A stretch of 64,000 nt of DNA from Terriglobia bacterium (GCA_020073265.1 JAIQFN010000019.1:28565-92564), one strand, 5' to 3'; counted from the stretch's first letter, positions 1-9,547 are shown. Notes: generated by a model from the sequence alone, not told the origin. A program made the numbers and translations.

Positions 1-890
1 GTGGCGTGCCAGCGCAGCACGTAGGTTCCCGGCTCGTCGAAAGTCACCTGCACCGTCCACTTGTCGTCAGCTGGCGCCGGCGGAGGCTGCCATAGCGGCG
101 ACCATTGGGAGTTCGCGCCCGTGCGGGTGTCCTCCCACGTCTTCGGTTGCGCAGGACTGAAGTTCACCTTCCCCGCGCCCCGGAATACATAGCAGGCCAC
201 CCACAGCCCGGTCGCGCTGCTGACGGTTGCGTACCTGGGGGGAATCATGCGGATATCCTTGACCTCTTCCGACCCTCGCCGATCCAGCAACGCCCCTCTA
301 GGCCGCCGCTTGGGAACGCCGTCGTCGGTCACGTGCGCCGACAAGGTCAACGGTTCGCCCGCCTTCACCGTGCGGACGCGATCCCCGGCCGCTTCCAGCA
401 CCGGAGGCTTGTTGGCCCGAATCTCGGGGTTGCTCACTCCCGCGCCGATCGCGCCGGTTTCCGACGTCAGCACCATGTTGTCGACGAAATAGTCCTGCCT
501 CAGCGACCCGTAGGCTTTCACCGTCTTGCCGTGCGTCGTCAAGGTCCAGACCACTTCCTTTTCGCCGAAATCCGCAGGCACGCGTACTCGAAACACGAAG
601 CGGTTGCGCCGCGGGAAGAAATGCGTTGGTTGCCCGCGGTCGGGTTCGCCGGGCTGGAAGTTGTTGTCGGGACCCACCGGGACATCCAACTCTTCTTCCC
701 AGTTCGAATTCATATACCCGAACAGCAGGCTGAAAGTACCGTCGGCGTTCTTCTCCCAGCCTTCATAGGCCGGCGAGACATTCTGCCCCCGCGAATAGGA
801 CAACTGCGCGGAGGCCGTCTGGCAGAGCAGAAGAGTCGCCGCGGCGGCCAGCAGCAACCGCATCGCTTGAAAACTGCGTTCGATCGACAT
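1..890 (-). CDS. secreted protein of unknown function, 3' end cut by window edge
   Basis: An open frame runs from an ATG at 890 to the window edge (296 codons seen, no stop). The N-terminus is a good signal peptide: a basic start, a Leu/Ala-rich core near residues 11-24 and an A-S-A-Q cleavage site, so the product is exported. The rest is rich in short Gly/Pro/aromatic stretches and looks like beta-sandwich material; the last part (TYVLRWHA) resembles a PKD or Ig-like edge. I do not recognise the family. It lies 33 bp downstream of the cytochrome/monooxygenase-like gene on the same strand and is probably in its transcription unit, which suggests a periplasmic partner. Start chosen because it gives the complete signal peptide. 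Confidence 0.75.
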   Translation of the reverse strand, partial: MSIERSFQAMRLLLAAAATLLLCQTASAQLSYSRGQNVSPAYEGWEKNADGTFSLLFGYMNSNWEEELDVPVGPDNNFQPGEPDRGQPTHFFPRRNRFVFRVRVPADFGEKEVVWTLTTHGKTVKAYGSLRQDYFVDNMVLTSETGAIGAGVSNPEIRANKPPVLEAAGDRVRTVKAGEPLTLSAHVTDDGVPKRRPRGALLDRRGSEEVKDIRMIPPRYATVSSATGLWVACYVFRGAGKVNFSPAQPKTWEDTRTGANSQWSPLWQPPPAPADDKWTVQVTFDEPGTYVLRWHA

Positions 891-923
891 CCCTAACTCC
901 CGGCGCTTCCAGCGCGCTGCCAG

Positions 924-2393
924 CTACTGACCTCCGCCTCCGGTGGGCGTTGGCTGCCTGCGCGCAGGCGGCGCGATCGGATCGCCATTGCAGAGCGGAC
1001 AACCGATCACCACATCGTTCGGAGTCAGCTTCAGTTTCTCGCGCCGCTTGGCCATCTCGGCATAGAACTGCTCGTCGGTGAGCGCCACTCCCTGCCCCAG
1101 ATCGATAAACATGTTGGCAATCGAGCGATTCCCCGAGCCGGTCCAGTTTCTCGGATCGGGCACGTTCCGGTTGGCGGCCGAATTGTCCATGTAGCCGATG
1201 ATGTGCAGAATGGTTCCCTTGGGCAGCAGCGGCGCGTAATCGTCCTCGTACTCGTAGACGCGGACCCAGTTGTGGTCGTAGCCGGAGCAACTGAGCGTCT
1301 GAACGTTGATACCCCAGATCGCTTCCAGGCACATGCGGATTCCCGGCGCATGCAGGTGCGGTTCATACGAAGTGATCTTGGTGTTTTCCGACAGGACGTT
1401 GTAGGCATCCAGGCGCTGATTGGCTTCGCCGGCCTTAATATCGATGTCGACGCCGTTGCCGAGTCCGCGCCGGGCATATCGCACGGTCGGCTTGTAACCC
1501 TTGGGGAAAAACTTGAAGCCGAACAGCAGGCGCGCCTTGGTATCGCGGCCGTTGGAATGGATGTGGCTGGAGGCGAACACCAGGTTGGAGCCAGCCTTGA
1601 GGAGCTTTCCCGCGTCATCCGGGAAAATGTCGGCGTTGCGGCCGACCTCGTGGATGGGCCACGTCCCGCTGCCCTCGCCCACGTCTTCGCCCAGAGCAGC
1701 CTGCGCGCCGGGAACCGTGGTGGTCCAGATCATGTGGTGGAACACGTAGCGGGCGCCGACGGTTTTTCTTCCACCCGCGGTCTCCACCGGAATATCATTC
1801 ACTTCCTTCATCTCGACCGATTTCACCCAGCGGTCCTCGGTGAGGCCGGTGGGCGCCGCCTGAAGCTCGCCCCACCAATCGGGCGCGCCGGCTTTCACTG
1901 TAATCTCGGGCGTCGAAACCACCAGGTCCGGTTCGCCTAAATTCCATTTAGTGCCGTCCACCAGCGGCAGCGGCTTCGGCATGTCGGCGGGATTCCCTTC
2001 CGGAGCGCCACTGTCGGCCCACTTCACGATCTTGGCCAGTTCCAGATCGCTGAGCGACGGGTCATTCCTGTAATGCTGGATCCCGATGTTCTTCTCGATG
2101 AACCACGGAGGCATCGCGCCGCGCTTGTCGCGCAGCAGCGTGCGCTGCTTGATGGATTTTGCCCACGGCCGGACTTCGTTGTACGTGATCAGCGACATCG
2201 GCGCCACCGAGTTGGGCTGATGGCAGTTCTGACAACTGCGCTGGAGAATGGGCGCGATGTCTTTCGCGAACGTCACCTCGCCTTTGATCGTGGGAAGGTC
2301 GTCGGCCTTCAGCGCCGAAGAAATCATGACGCCCACCACCGCGGGCACAAGCACCGCCAAACCAAGCAATCGCCTGCTATTTGCGAAACTCAT
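924..2393 (-). CDS. c-type cytochrome fused to copper monooxygenase-like domain
   Basis: A 489-residue exported protein. Residues 1-30 form a signal or anchor segment. A heme c motif CQNCH lies at residues 54-58. The C-terminal two thirds carry histidine motifs like those of copper type II, ascorbate-dependent monooxygenases: HHM at 219-221, HIH at 277-279, HLH at 346-348 and a Met at 402 in GYMDNS. A last CPLC pair sits near the C-terminus. It is probably a periplasmic redox enzyme with one heme and possibly copper; the substrate is unknown. A longer frame opens at 2465, but the promoter at 2437-2465 would put that start upstream of the transcript. The ATG at 2393 follows AAGGAG with good spacing. 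Confidence 0.8.
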   Translation of the reverse strand: MSFANSRRLLGLAVLVPAVVGVMISSALKADDLPTIKGEVTFAKDIAPILQRSCQNCHQPNSVAPMSLITYNEVRPWAKSIKQRTLLRDKRGAMPPWFIEKNIGIQHYRNDPSLSDLELAKIVKWADSGAPEGNPADMPKPLPLVDGTKWNLGEPDLVVSTPEITVKAGAPDWWGELQAAPTGLTEDRWVKSVEMKEVNDIPVETAGGRKTVGARYVFHHMIWTTTVPGAQAALGEDVGEGSGTWPIHEVGRNADIFPDDAGKLLKAGSNLVFASSHIHSNGRDTKARLLFGFKFFPKGYKPTVRYARRGLGNGVDIDIKAGEANQRLDAYNVLSENTKITSYEPHLHAPGIRMCLEAIWGINVQTLSCSGYDHNWVRVYEYEDDYAPLLPKGTILHIIGYMDNSAANRNVPDPRNWTGSGNRSIANMFIDLGQGVALTDEQFYAEMAKRREKLKLTPNDVVIGCPLCNGDPIAPPARRQPTPTGGGGQ

Positions 2394-2436
2394 CACAGAG
2401 ACACTCCTTTCCCCAGACTCCCTCGACTCGATCCAA

Positions 2437-2465
2437 ATTATATAGTTGCCGCGCGCCGTTGTCAA
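2437..2465 (-). promoter_or_regulatory. sigma70 promoter of the cytochrome gene
   Basis: On the minus strand the -35 box TTGACA (2460-2465) and the -10 box TATAAT (2437-2442) both match consensus exactly and are 17 bp apart. The predicted start of transcription is near 2430, about 37 bp before the ATG at 2393. Confidence 0.85.
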
Positions 2466-2503
2466 TGGGTAAGTCTTTGAAAAGGCGCGACAAACAGCCG
2501 GCG

Positions 2504-2731
2504 CTATGCTACCGAGCGGTTGGTCGATTGGCGCGCAATGACGATCCCATCCAACAGGCGCCTCGCGGATGCAGCGATCTCTTGCACCGCGCGGTCGAAA
2601 ACTTCCTGATTCGCGCGGGACGGCTTTTGGAAACCGCTGATCTTTCGCACGAACTGCAGCGCGGCCGCGCTCAGCTCTTCGTCCGTCGCGCGTTGTCCAG
2701 GCACGCGCAACACTTTAATGCTTCTGCACAT
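2504..2731 (-). CDS. DUF2277 family protein
   Basis: A 75-residue protein opening with MCRSIKVLR and continuing with ATDEEL, ALQFVRKISGF and KPSRANQEVFDRAV, the pattern of the DUF2277 family of small cytoplasmic proteins. The function is unknown; the conserved Cys at position 2 is typical. GGGAGGAA precedes the ATG with good spacing. It lies downstream of the STAS gene on the same strand (85-bp gap). Confidence 0.85.
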   Translation of the reverse strand: MCRSIKVLRVPGQRATDEELSAAALQFVRKISGFQKPSRANQEVFDRAVQEIAASARRLLDGIVIARQSTNRSVA

Positions 2732-2816
2732 CTCAGGTTCCTCCCTGCCGAAGCCGACACACGCCCGTCATCATAATCTTTGGCGGTATAAAACTTCAAA
2801 CAGGCAGGAGAGCCGT

Positions 2817-3170
2817 TCAGGCGGTGGCCGATTTTGACAGGAGCTGCTCGGCGGTCTCGACGCTTTCGAAGCTTGGAATCATCCCGGCCACCTTGGAGAC
2901 GGTGAAGAGAGTCTGGATCCGATCGCTCGCGCCCGTGATCCCGAACCCGCGCCCGTGCCGCTGGCAGGAAGCCAGCACGCCGAGCAGCGTGCCCAAGCCC
3001 GCCGAATCCATGTAGGGCACGCCCGACAGCTCCACCACTAGGGCCGAGTCGGCCTCGGCGCGCGCCGCATCCTGAAAATCGAACATGGTCTTCAGGGTCA
3101 GCGGCCCCGTAAGCCGGAAGACACGCACGCCGCTAGCGCGCTTCTCTACTTCAATCGTCAGGTCATCCAT
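2817..3170 (-). CDS. STAS-domain anti-sigma factor antagonist
   Basis: A 117-residue single STAS domain of the SpoIIAA/RsbV type. The motif MDSAGLG (residues 55-61) holds the serine (Ser56) that partner kinases phosphorylate in this family. Such proteins release a sigma factor by binding its anti-sigma kinase when unphosphorylated. No RsbW-like kinase or PP2C phosphatase is encoded nearby, so the partner is elsewhere. It is divergent from the nucleotide-sugar dehydrogenase across a 123-bp gap. Confidence 0.88.
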   Translation of the reverse strand: MDDLTIEVEKRASGVRVFRLTGPLTLKTMFDFQDAARAEADSALVVELSGVPYMDSAGLGTLLGVLASCQRHGRGFGITGASDRIQTLFTVSKVAGMIPSFESVETAEQLLSKSATA

Positions 3171-3293
3171 GGGTTAACTCGTTAAACATCGCAGTCGAGC
3201 CTAACACGCGATTGCTACAGTCTCATTACACTAGCATGAACCGGGCATTAACGACCGATCTCCGGGGGCCGCGCTAGAGTAGTTAAAGAAGCA

Positions 3294-4613
3294 ATGCAAG
3301 CAACCACCAAGACCGCCGCGGATATTCTGGCGGCCAAGATCCAGGCCCGTACCGCTCGCGTCGGAATCGTGGGCCTCGGCTACGTCGGTTTGCCGCTGGC
3401 CGTCGAATTCGCCCAAGCCGGGTTCACTGTGACCGGCATCGACATCCAGGAAGACAAGGTCGCCCGGCTGAACACCGGGGAATCCTATGTCCAGGACGTG
3501 CCCTCGGACGCCCTGCGCCCGCTAGTGGAGGCGGGAAAATTTCACGCCACCACGGACTTCTCACTGGTCGCCGAGCTCGACACCATCAACATCGCCGTGC
3601 CCACTCCGCTCAGAAAAACCAAGGACCCCGACATGAGCTTCATCGTGTCGGCCTGCGGCGAGATCGCCAAATATTTCAGCCCCGGCAAGCTGGTGATCCT
3701 GGAATCCACCACCTATCCGGGCACCACCGACGAGCTGGTCCTGCCCATGCTGGAGCGTCCCGGCTGGAAAGCCGGCGAGCAGTTCTTCCTGTGCTTTTCG
3801 CCCGAGCGCGTCGATCCCGGCAACCCGAAATACCAGACCGCCAACATCCCGAAAGTGGTCGGAGGCATCACGCCGGCCTGCACCCGGATGGGCGCCCTGT
3901 TTTATTCGCAAGCCTTGCAGCAAGTGGTGCCGGTGAGTTCGACGCGCGTCGCCGAGATGGTGAAGCTGCTCGAAAACACGTTCCGCATGATCAACATCGG
4001 CCTGGCCAACGAGATCGCCCTCATGTGCGACCGCATGGGCCTCAACGTGTGGGAAGTGATCGACGCCGCGGCCACCAAACCGTTCGGGTTCATGCCGTTT
4101 TATCCGGGACCAGGCCTGGGCGGGCACTGCATCCCCATCGATCCGTTCTACCTGTCGTGGAAAACCAAGCAGGCCGGCTTCGAAGCGCGCTTCATCGAGC
4201 TGGCCGGACAGATCAACGGCCAGATGCCGCACTTCGTGGTGGACAAGATCCAGAACGCGCTGAACGATTGCTCAAAGCCGATGAAGGGCTCGCACGTCCA
4301 CGTTCTGGGAGTAGCCTATAAACGCGACATCGATGACGTGCGCGAATCCCCCGCCCTGGACATCATCCTGCTGCTGGAACGCCGCGGCGCGCGGGTGACC
4401 TACAGCGATCCGTTCGTTCCAAAGATCCGCTTGGACAGCCGCGAGCTCGCCGCCGAAGATCCCCTGGCCATGGCGGCCCAGGCCGATTGCGTGGTGTTGG
4501 TCACCGATCACTCCGGCGTCGACTACCCGGGCATCGTGCGGAATGCGCGCTTGATCGTGGACACGCGCAACGCACTCAAGAACTACCCATCTGAGAAAGT
4601 CGTGCGATTGTAG
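3294..4613 (+). CDS. UDP-N-acetyl-D-glucosamine/mannosamine-type 6-dehydrogenase
   Basis: A 439-residue cytoplasmic nucleotide-sugar dehydrogenase that would oxidise the C6 hydroxyl of a UDP-sugar to a carboxylate in two NAD-dependent steps, feeding polysaccharide or glycan synthesis. The N-terminal Rossmann motif VGIVGLGYVGLPL begins near residue 23. The catalytic Cys is Cys279 in GGHCIPIDPF. The C-terminal UDP-binding domain has GVAYKRDIDDVRESP. Length and motif set fit the WbpA/WecC branch better than UDP-glucose dehydrogenase (Ugd); the exact substrate cannot be read from sequence. It stands alone, with no glycosyltransferase beside it. Confidence 0.88.
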   Translation: MQATTKTAADILAAKIQARTARVGIVGLGYVGLPLAVEFAQAGFTVTGIDIQEDKVARLNTGESYVQDVPSDALRPLVEAGKFHATTDFSLVAELDTINIAVPTPLRKTKDPDMSFIVSACGEIAKYFSPGKLVILESTTYPGTTDELVLPMLERPGWKAGEQFFLCFSPERVDPGNPKYQTANIPKVVGGITPACTRMGALFYSQALQQVVPVSSTRVAEMVKLLENTFRMINIGLANEIALMCDRMGLNVWEVIDAAATKPFGFMPFYPGPGLGGHCIPIDPFYLSWKTKQAGFEARFIELAGQINGQMPHFVVDKIQNALNDCSKPMKGSHVHVLGVAYKRDIDDVRESPALDIILLLERRGARVTYSDPFVPKIRLDSRELAAEDPLAMAAQADCVVLVTDHSGVDYPGIVRNARLIVDTRNALKNYPSEKVVRL

Positions 4614-4691
4614 CTCACCGGATCGAGCGCGCAATCGAACAAACGGATCTCGCTCGGAACCGACCCGCTGCCCCGGCCCCCAATTCTCAAC

Positions 4692-5480
<789 letters not shown>

Positions 5481-6335
5481 ATGGGCGCCGCGCACACCGC
5501 CCCACCGGCCGGCAGCCTGCTGCGTTTTGAGAACGTCACGGTATGCTTCGATGAACTGGAGGCGCTGCACCAGGTGTCTTTCGAGATGCGGGCCGGAGAA
5601 ACGCGGGTGGTGCTGGGCGCCGCCGGAAGCGGAAAAACCGTGCTCCTGAAAACGGCCCTCGGCCTCATCAAGCCCGATGCGGGCCGCGTCTTTCTGTTCG
5701 GACACGATATCACCAACGTCCCCGAGCGCGACCTGTTCGACATTCGCAGCCAGGTGGGCGTGCTGTTCCAGGAGGGCGGGCTGTTCGACTCCATCACCGT
5801 GGCCGAAAATGTCGCCTATCCCCTGGTCAACCGCAAAACCCACACGGTTCCCGCCAGCGAGGTCGACAGCCGCGTCCAGGATGCCCTGCGCTTCGTCGAA
5901 CTCGAGCACACTCTGGACAAGTATCCCAGTGAATTGTCGGGCGGCATGCGTCGCCGCGTTGGAATCGCGCGCGCCGTCGTCAGCGAACCGCCGCTGGTGC
6001 TTTACGACTCCCCCACCGCCGGCCTGGATCCCATCACCGCCAATACCATCATGGCCCTCATCGCCAAGGAGCGCGATACCCAGAACACTGCCAATCTCAT
6101 CGTGACCCAGCGTTATCAGGACGGGCAACTGATGGCTAATTTTCGATACAATCGCAACCGTGGGTATCTGGAGCCGGTTTCCGGCAACGGGGATGCGGCC
6201 GGGCACGGCTCAAACTCAACTGGCACCGTATTCATGGTCATGAAAGAGGGGATCGTTGTCTTCGAGGGAACTCAGGCGGAGTTGGAAGCTTCCAGCGACC
6301 CTTACGTGATCAGGTTCGTACCGAAATATTCTTAA
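5481..6335 (+). CDS. mlaF: MlaF-type ABC ATPase with altered Walker B and H-loop
   Basis: A 284-residue ATP-binding subunit of the Mla lipid transporter. Walker A is GAAGSGKT (46-53) and the signature is LSGGM (152-156). Walker B reads LVLYD (172-176) followed by Ser177, where nearly all ABC ATPases have the catalytic Glu. The H-loop position reads VTQ with Gln210 in place of His. The D-loop GLDP is intact. ATP binding therefore looks preserved, but both standard residues for hydrolysis are changed. An extra segment rich in Asn/Gly/Ser (about 221-260) follows before the C-terminal strand VMKEGIVVFEGT. It is fused tightly into the mlaE-mlaF-mlaD operon. Confidence 0.88.
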   Translation: MGAAHTAPPAGSLLRFENVTVCFDELEALHQVSFEMRAGETRVVLGAAGSGKTVLLKTALGLIKPDAGRVFLFGHDITNVPERDLFDIRSQVGVLFQEGGLFDSITVAENVAYPLVNRKTHTVPASEVDSRVQDALRFVELEHTLDKYPSELSGGMRRRVGIARAVVSEPPLVLYDSPTAGLDPITANTIMALIAKERDTQNTANLIVTQRYQDGQLMANFRYNRNRGYLEPVSGNGDAAGHGSNSTGTVFMVMKEGIVVFEGTQAELEASSDPYVIRFVPKYS

Positions 6336-6338
6336 CTT

Positions 6339-7412
6339 ATGCCGCTTCAGGCCAAGGCGAGATGGGCGCGACTCAAGGTGGGGCTTCTGGCCATCGGGGC
6401 CATGACTATTCTCGCGATCCTGGTCTTCCTGATCACCGGCAACACCAACATCTTCGAGTCCAACGCGCTGGTTTATTCCTACATGTCGGACGCCGCCGCG
6501 TTGACCAAGGGCGCCGACGTCAACCTGAACGGCATCCCGGTCGGCAAGGTCAGGAGCATCACGCTCTCCGGCTCCAAGGATCCACAGCGCCTGGTCCGTC
6601 TCGAAATGGAAGTGCCCGAACGCACCTTGAGGGACATTCCGGTCGATTCGGTGTCCCAGATCAGCGCCGCCAACGTCCTGGGCACCAAGTACATCAACAT
6701 CAAGTCGGGCAAAAGCGAAACCACCGTGCGCCCCGGCCAGGAGATCCCCAGCATCAACACCGAGGAAATCCAGGACCTGGTGCAGCAGGGCTTCGGGGTG
6801 CTCAATTCCCTGCAGCACACCGTGGAGCGCATGGACCGGATCATTGGGCTGGTGGAATCGGGCCAGGGCAGCATCGGCAAGTTGCTGGTCGACGAAACGC
6901 TTTACGATCACTTCCTCGCGATCGTGGATCAGGTCAAGCAACTGGCCGACGTCTTGGGCAGCGACAAGGGAACTTTCGGCAAGCTGATCTACGACCGCGA
7001 ACTCTACGACGACTTCCGCAAAACCTTGGGGCGCGTGGACAACGTGGTCGAAGGACTTCAGCAGGGACAGGGCACGGCTGGGAAGTTACTGAAAGATCCC
7101 GCGATGTATAACGAGCTTCAGGCCACCTTGACCGATATCCACAAGATCGTCACCGACCTCAATGAAGGCAAGGGCGACGCCGGCAAGCTGCTCAAGAGCG
7201 ACGAACTGCACAAGGAGTTGGCCGACAGCATCGCCAGGATCGATCAGATGATCGACAAGATCAACTCCGGCCAGGGCACCATCGGCCAGCTTCTGGTCAA
7301 TCCGCAGTTGTACGACAATCTGAACGGCGCAACGCGCGAGATGCATCTGCTGATGCAGGACTTCCGCGCCAACCCCAAGAAGTTCTTACGCATCAAACTT
7401 GCAATCTTCTGA
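6339..7412 (+). CDS. mlaD: MlaD/MCE-domain lipid transport protein with 34-residue repeats
   Basis: A 357-residue membrane-anchored periplasmic protein. One N-terminal transmembrane helix (about 14-33) is followed by a single MCE domain (about 43-125), which in MlaD forms the lipid-conducting ring. The C-terminal tail holds five repeats of G.G..GKLL....LY starting at residues 175, 209, 243, 277 and 311, an exact 34-residue spacing, probably alpha-helical. It starts 3 bp after mlaF. The ring partner in the outer membrane (MlaA) and the carrier (MlaC) are not in the window. Confidence 0.88.
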   Translation: MPLQAKARWARLKVGLLAIGAMTILAILVFLITGNTNIFESNALVYSYMSDAAALTKGADVNLNGIPVGKVRSITLSGSKDPQRLVRLEMEVPERTLRDIPVDSVSQISAANVLGTKYINIKSGKSETTVRPGQEIPSINTEEIQDLVQQGFGVLNSLQHTVERMDRIIGLVESGQGSIGKLLVDETLYDHFLAIVDQVKQLADVLGSDKGTFGKLIYDRELYDDFRKTLGRVDNVVEGLQQGQGTAGKLLKDPAMYNELQATLTDIHKIVTDLNEGKGDAGKLLKSDELHKELADSIARIDQMIDKINSGQGTIGQLLVNPQLYDNLNGATREMHLLMQDFRANPKKFLRIKLAIF

Positions 7413-7413
7413 C

Positions 7414-7455
7414 GTGGGGCAGCCAATCCTGGCTGCAGCCGGCTTCAGCCGGCCA
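7414..7455. repeat. double-hairpin intergenic repeat, copy 1
   Basis: Begins GTGGGGCA. The first hairpin is CAGCCA-ATCC-TGGCTG and the second GCCGGCT-TC-AGCCGGC. It lies between the MCE gene and the deacetylase gene. It belongs to a six-member family in this window (see also 15728, 26889, 30373, 33182, 37383). Confidence 0.8.
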
Positions 7456-7468
7456 AACTTGAGAACAC

Positions 7469-8209
7469 GTGCCCCTGAAATACCTCATCGTTAACGCCGA
7501 CGATTTCGGATTCACCCGCGACGTCAACGAAGGCATCGTCCACGCGCATCGGAACGGCATCCTCACCGCCACTACTCTGATGGCCACCGGACCGGCCTTC
7601 GAACACGCGGTCTCACTGGCGCGCGACAATCCGGAACTGGACGTGGGCGTGCACCTCGTGCTGGTCGGCTCCGCCGGTTTTCCGCCCACCGTTCCGCGCC
7701 TGGTGGCCTCGGTGGCGCTCGGACAGATCAAAATTTATGATCAGCTCGCCCGTCAGGTGGAGAGAATCCTGAAGGCCGGCATCCGGCCGACGCACCTGGA
7801 TACCCACAAGCACACACATCTGCTCCCGCCGGTGCTGAACGCGGTGGCTCGGATCTCGGGCGATTTCCGCATTCCGTGGGTCCGCAAACCGCTGCACGTA
7901 CCCGTGCCGCTCGCCGATCGCTGGCTCGATCGCAAGCTGAGCGGCTGCCGCACCACCGACTATTTCGCGGGCTTTGAAATGACCGGCCGCTACGATGCTG
8001 CGCAGCTCGCGGCGCTGATCCGCGGCCTTCCGGATGGCGTCACCGAGTTCATGTGTCACCCGGGATTTTGCACCGCCGAGCTCCAGGCCGCCCGCACTCG
8101 TCTCAAAGACAGCCGGCAGCGCGAAGTAGACGCCCTCACCAGCCCGGAGGCGCGCGCCGCCATCCAGGAATCGCACGTCACGCTAGGCCGCTACCGCGAG
8201 CTGGCGTGA
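7469..8209 (+). CDS. ChbG/HpnK-family deacetylase
   Basis: A 246-residue member of the YdjC/ChbG/HpnK carbohydrate deacetylase family. The N-terminus has the metal-binding NADDFGFT (residues 9-16) and a second metal motif DTHKHTHLLP near 110. Members remove acetyl groups from N-acetylated sugars; HpnK acts in hopanoid side-chain synthesis, ChbG on chitobiose. Neighbouring lipid transport genes make an HpnK-like role on a glycolipid possible, but no other hpn gene is seen. The start is a GTG at 7469; no upstream alternative fits because a repeat element fills the gap. Confidence 0.82.
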   Translation: MPLKYLIVNADDFGFTRDVNEGIVHAHRNGILTATTLMATGPAFEHAVSLARDNPELDVGVHLVLVGSAGFPPTVPRLVASVALGQIKIYDQLARQVERILKAGIRPTHLDTHKHTHLLPPVLNAVARISGDFRIPWVRKPLHVPVPLADRWLDRKLSGCRTTDYFAGFEMTGRYDAAQLAALIRGLPDGVTEFMCHPGFCTAELQAARTRLKDSRQREVDALTSPEARAAIQESHVTLGRYRELA

Positions 8210-8240
8210 TGTCCGTGCGGCAGCCTGGCGTTCTCAGCTT

Positions 8241-9365
8241 TCAACGCGGCGCGCTCTGCTGCGTCGCCACGATCGACCACGGATACATCCCCACGTTCAC
8301 CTTCACCAGCATGTACGACAGCCCGCCCGGATCGGCCTCGGTCAAGTGCGCCGTGGCCGGCGGGATGCTCAGGATGTCACCCGGCTTCACGCGATAGCTC
8401 TTAGCGCCGCGAATCGACGACCCTTGATATTCGCCCGGCCAGTTCCGAACCTGCACGCGCTCCACCAGCTCGCCGCCCACCTGGATCTCCGCCCCGCCGG
8501 CTTCGATGAAGTAGATGTCGGTGTTGCCCTCGTGATATTCGGCGCGCGACGGCCGAGCGGGATTCTGGTAGCGGTAAAGAAAATTGAACGCGTGCGTGTG
8601 GGTGATGGGTAGCTGCAGCAGATCGCGAGGCCCCGGATTGGACTCGCCCTTCGCGGCAGCGGCGGCCAGCGTGGCGTGCGCTTTTTTCAATTCTTCCACC
8701 GCCCAGTAAACCGTCCCGCCCTGATCCGGCCCCAGCGGAACATTCACGCGCGGCTCCGTGGTGTTCTGCTGCGTCGCCACCATCGACCACGGATACATCC
8801 CGATGTTGACCTTCACCAGCATGTAGGAAAGCCCGCCTGGATCGGGCTCGGTCAGGTGCGCCGTGGCCGGCGGAATGTTGATGACGTCGCCGGGCTTCAC
8901 CCGGTAGCTCTTCCCGCCCTTGACCGCCGACCCTTGATATTCGCCCGGCTCGTTGGCCACCTCCTGCCGATCCACCAACTCGCCCCCGATGGTGATGTTC
9001 GCGCCGCCCGCCACGATGAAGTACACATCCGAACAGCCTTCGTGCCATTCGGCGCGCGGCGGCCGGCTCGGGTTCGGATAGCGGCACAAAAAGTTGAACG
9101 CGTGCGTGCGCGTGATGGGCAACTCCACCAGGTCGCGCGGACCAGGCGTAGTTGCGCCCTTCGCGGCCGCTGCCGCCAGCGCCGCGTGAGCCTTCTTCAA
9201 ATCGTCGGCGTTCCAATAGACCACCCCGCCTTGATCGGGAGCCAGCCCCACAGGCTGGGATCTCGCGCCGGAGGCACCCTGCTGCGCCGTCGCGATGCCC
9301 GCCGGAGCCAACGCCATGCCATACAGAAACTTCCGCCGCAACATGCCCGGAATGGACTGCATCAT
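8241..9365 (-). CDS. exported tandem double-cupin protein
   Basis: A 374-residue protein made of a signal peptide (about 1-27, ending near GIATAQ) and two nearly identical halves of about 165 residues, each with the block PDQGG.VYW, PGPRDL..LPIT.THAFNFL.RY, a cupin core (WHEG.SDVYFI / YHEGNTDIYFI) and PATAHLTE.DPGGLSYML. Each half has one cupin barrel with metal-ligand-like histidines. The function is unknown; cupins may be enzymes or binding proteins. Start at ATG 9365: GGAGG lies 6 bp upstream and the signal peptide starts there, whereas the frame itself opens at 9467. Convergent with the upstream deacetylase gene. Confidence 0.8.
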   Translation of the reverse strand: MMQSIPGMLRRKFLYGMALAPAGIATAQQGASGARSQPVGLAPDQGGVVYWNADDLKKAHAALAAAAAKGATTPGPRDLVELPITRTHAFNFLCRYPNPSRPPRAEWHEGCSDVYFIVAGGANITIGGELVDRQEVANEPGEYQGSAVKGGKSYRVKPGDVINIPPATAHLTEPDPGGLSYMLVKVNIGMYPWSMVATQQNTTEPRVNVPLGPDQGGTVYWAVEELKKAHATLAAAAAKGESNPGPRDLLQLPITHTHAFNFLYRYQNPARPSRAEYHEGNTDIYFIEAGGAEIQVGGELVERVQVRNWPGEYQGSSIRGAKSYRVKPGDILSIPPATAHLTEADPGGLSYMLVKVNVGMYPWSIVATQQSAPR

Positions 9366-9547
9366 CGTAAACCTCCTGGCGAAGCCGGTCGCGAATCTGT
9401 ACAGCGCTTCTCGACAACCTGCGGCTTCGGCTCCAGCAATGTTAAACCCGCGCGCTTCGTTTCTCAACCCTGCGTGATCCCCTCTTGAGCAACGGGGCGT
9501 GAGACTACTGTGCTACTCCCAAAGCCAGGTCAGTAGAGCGGCGTAAA

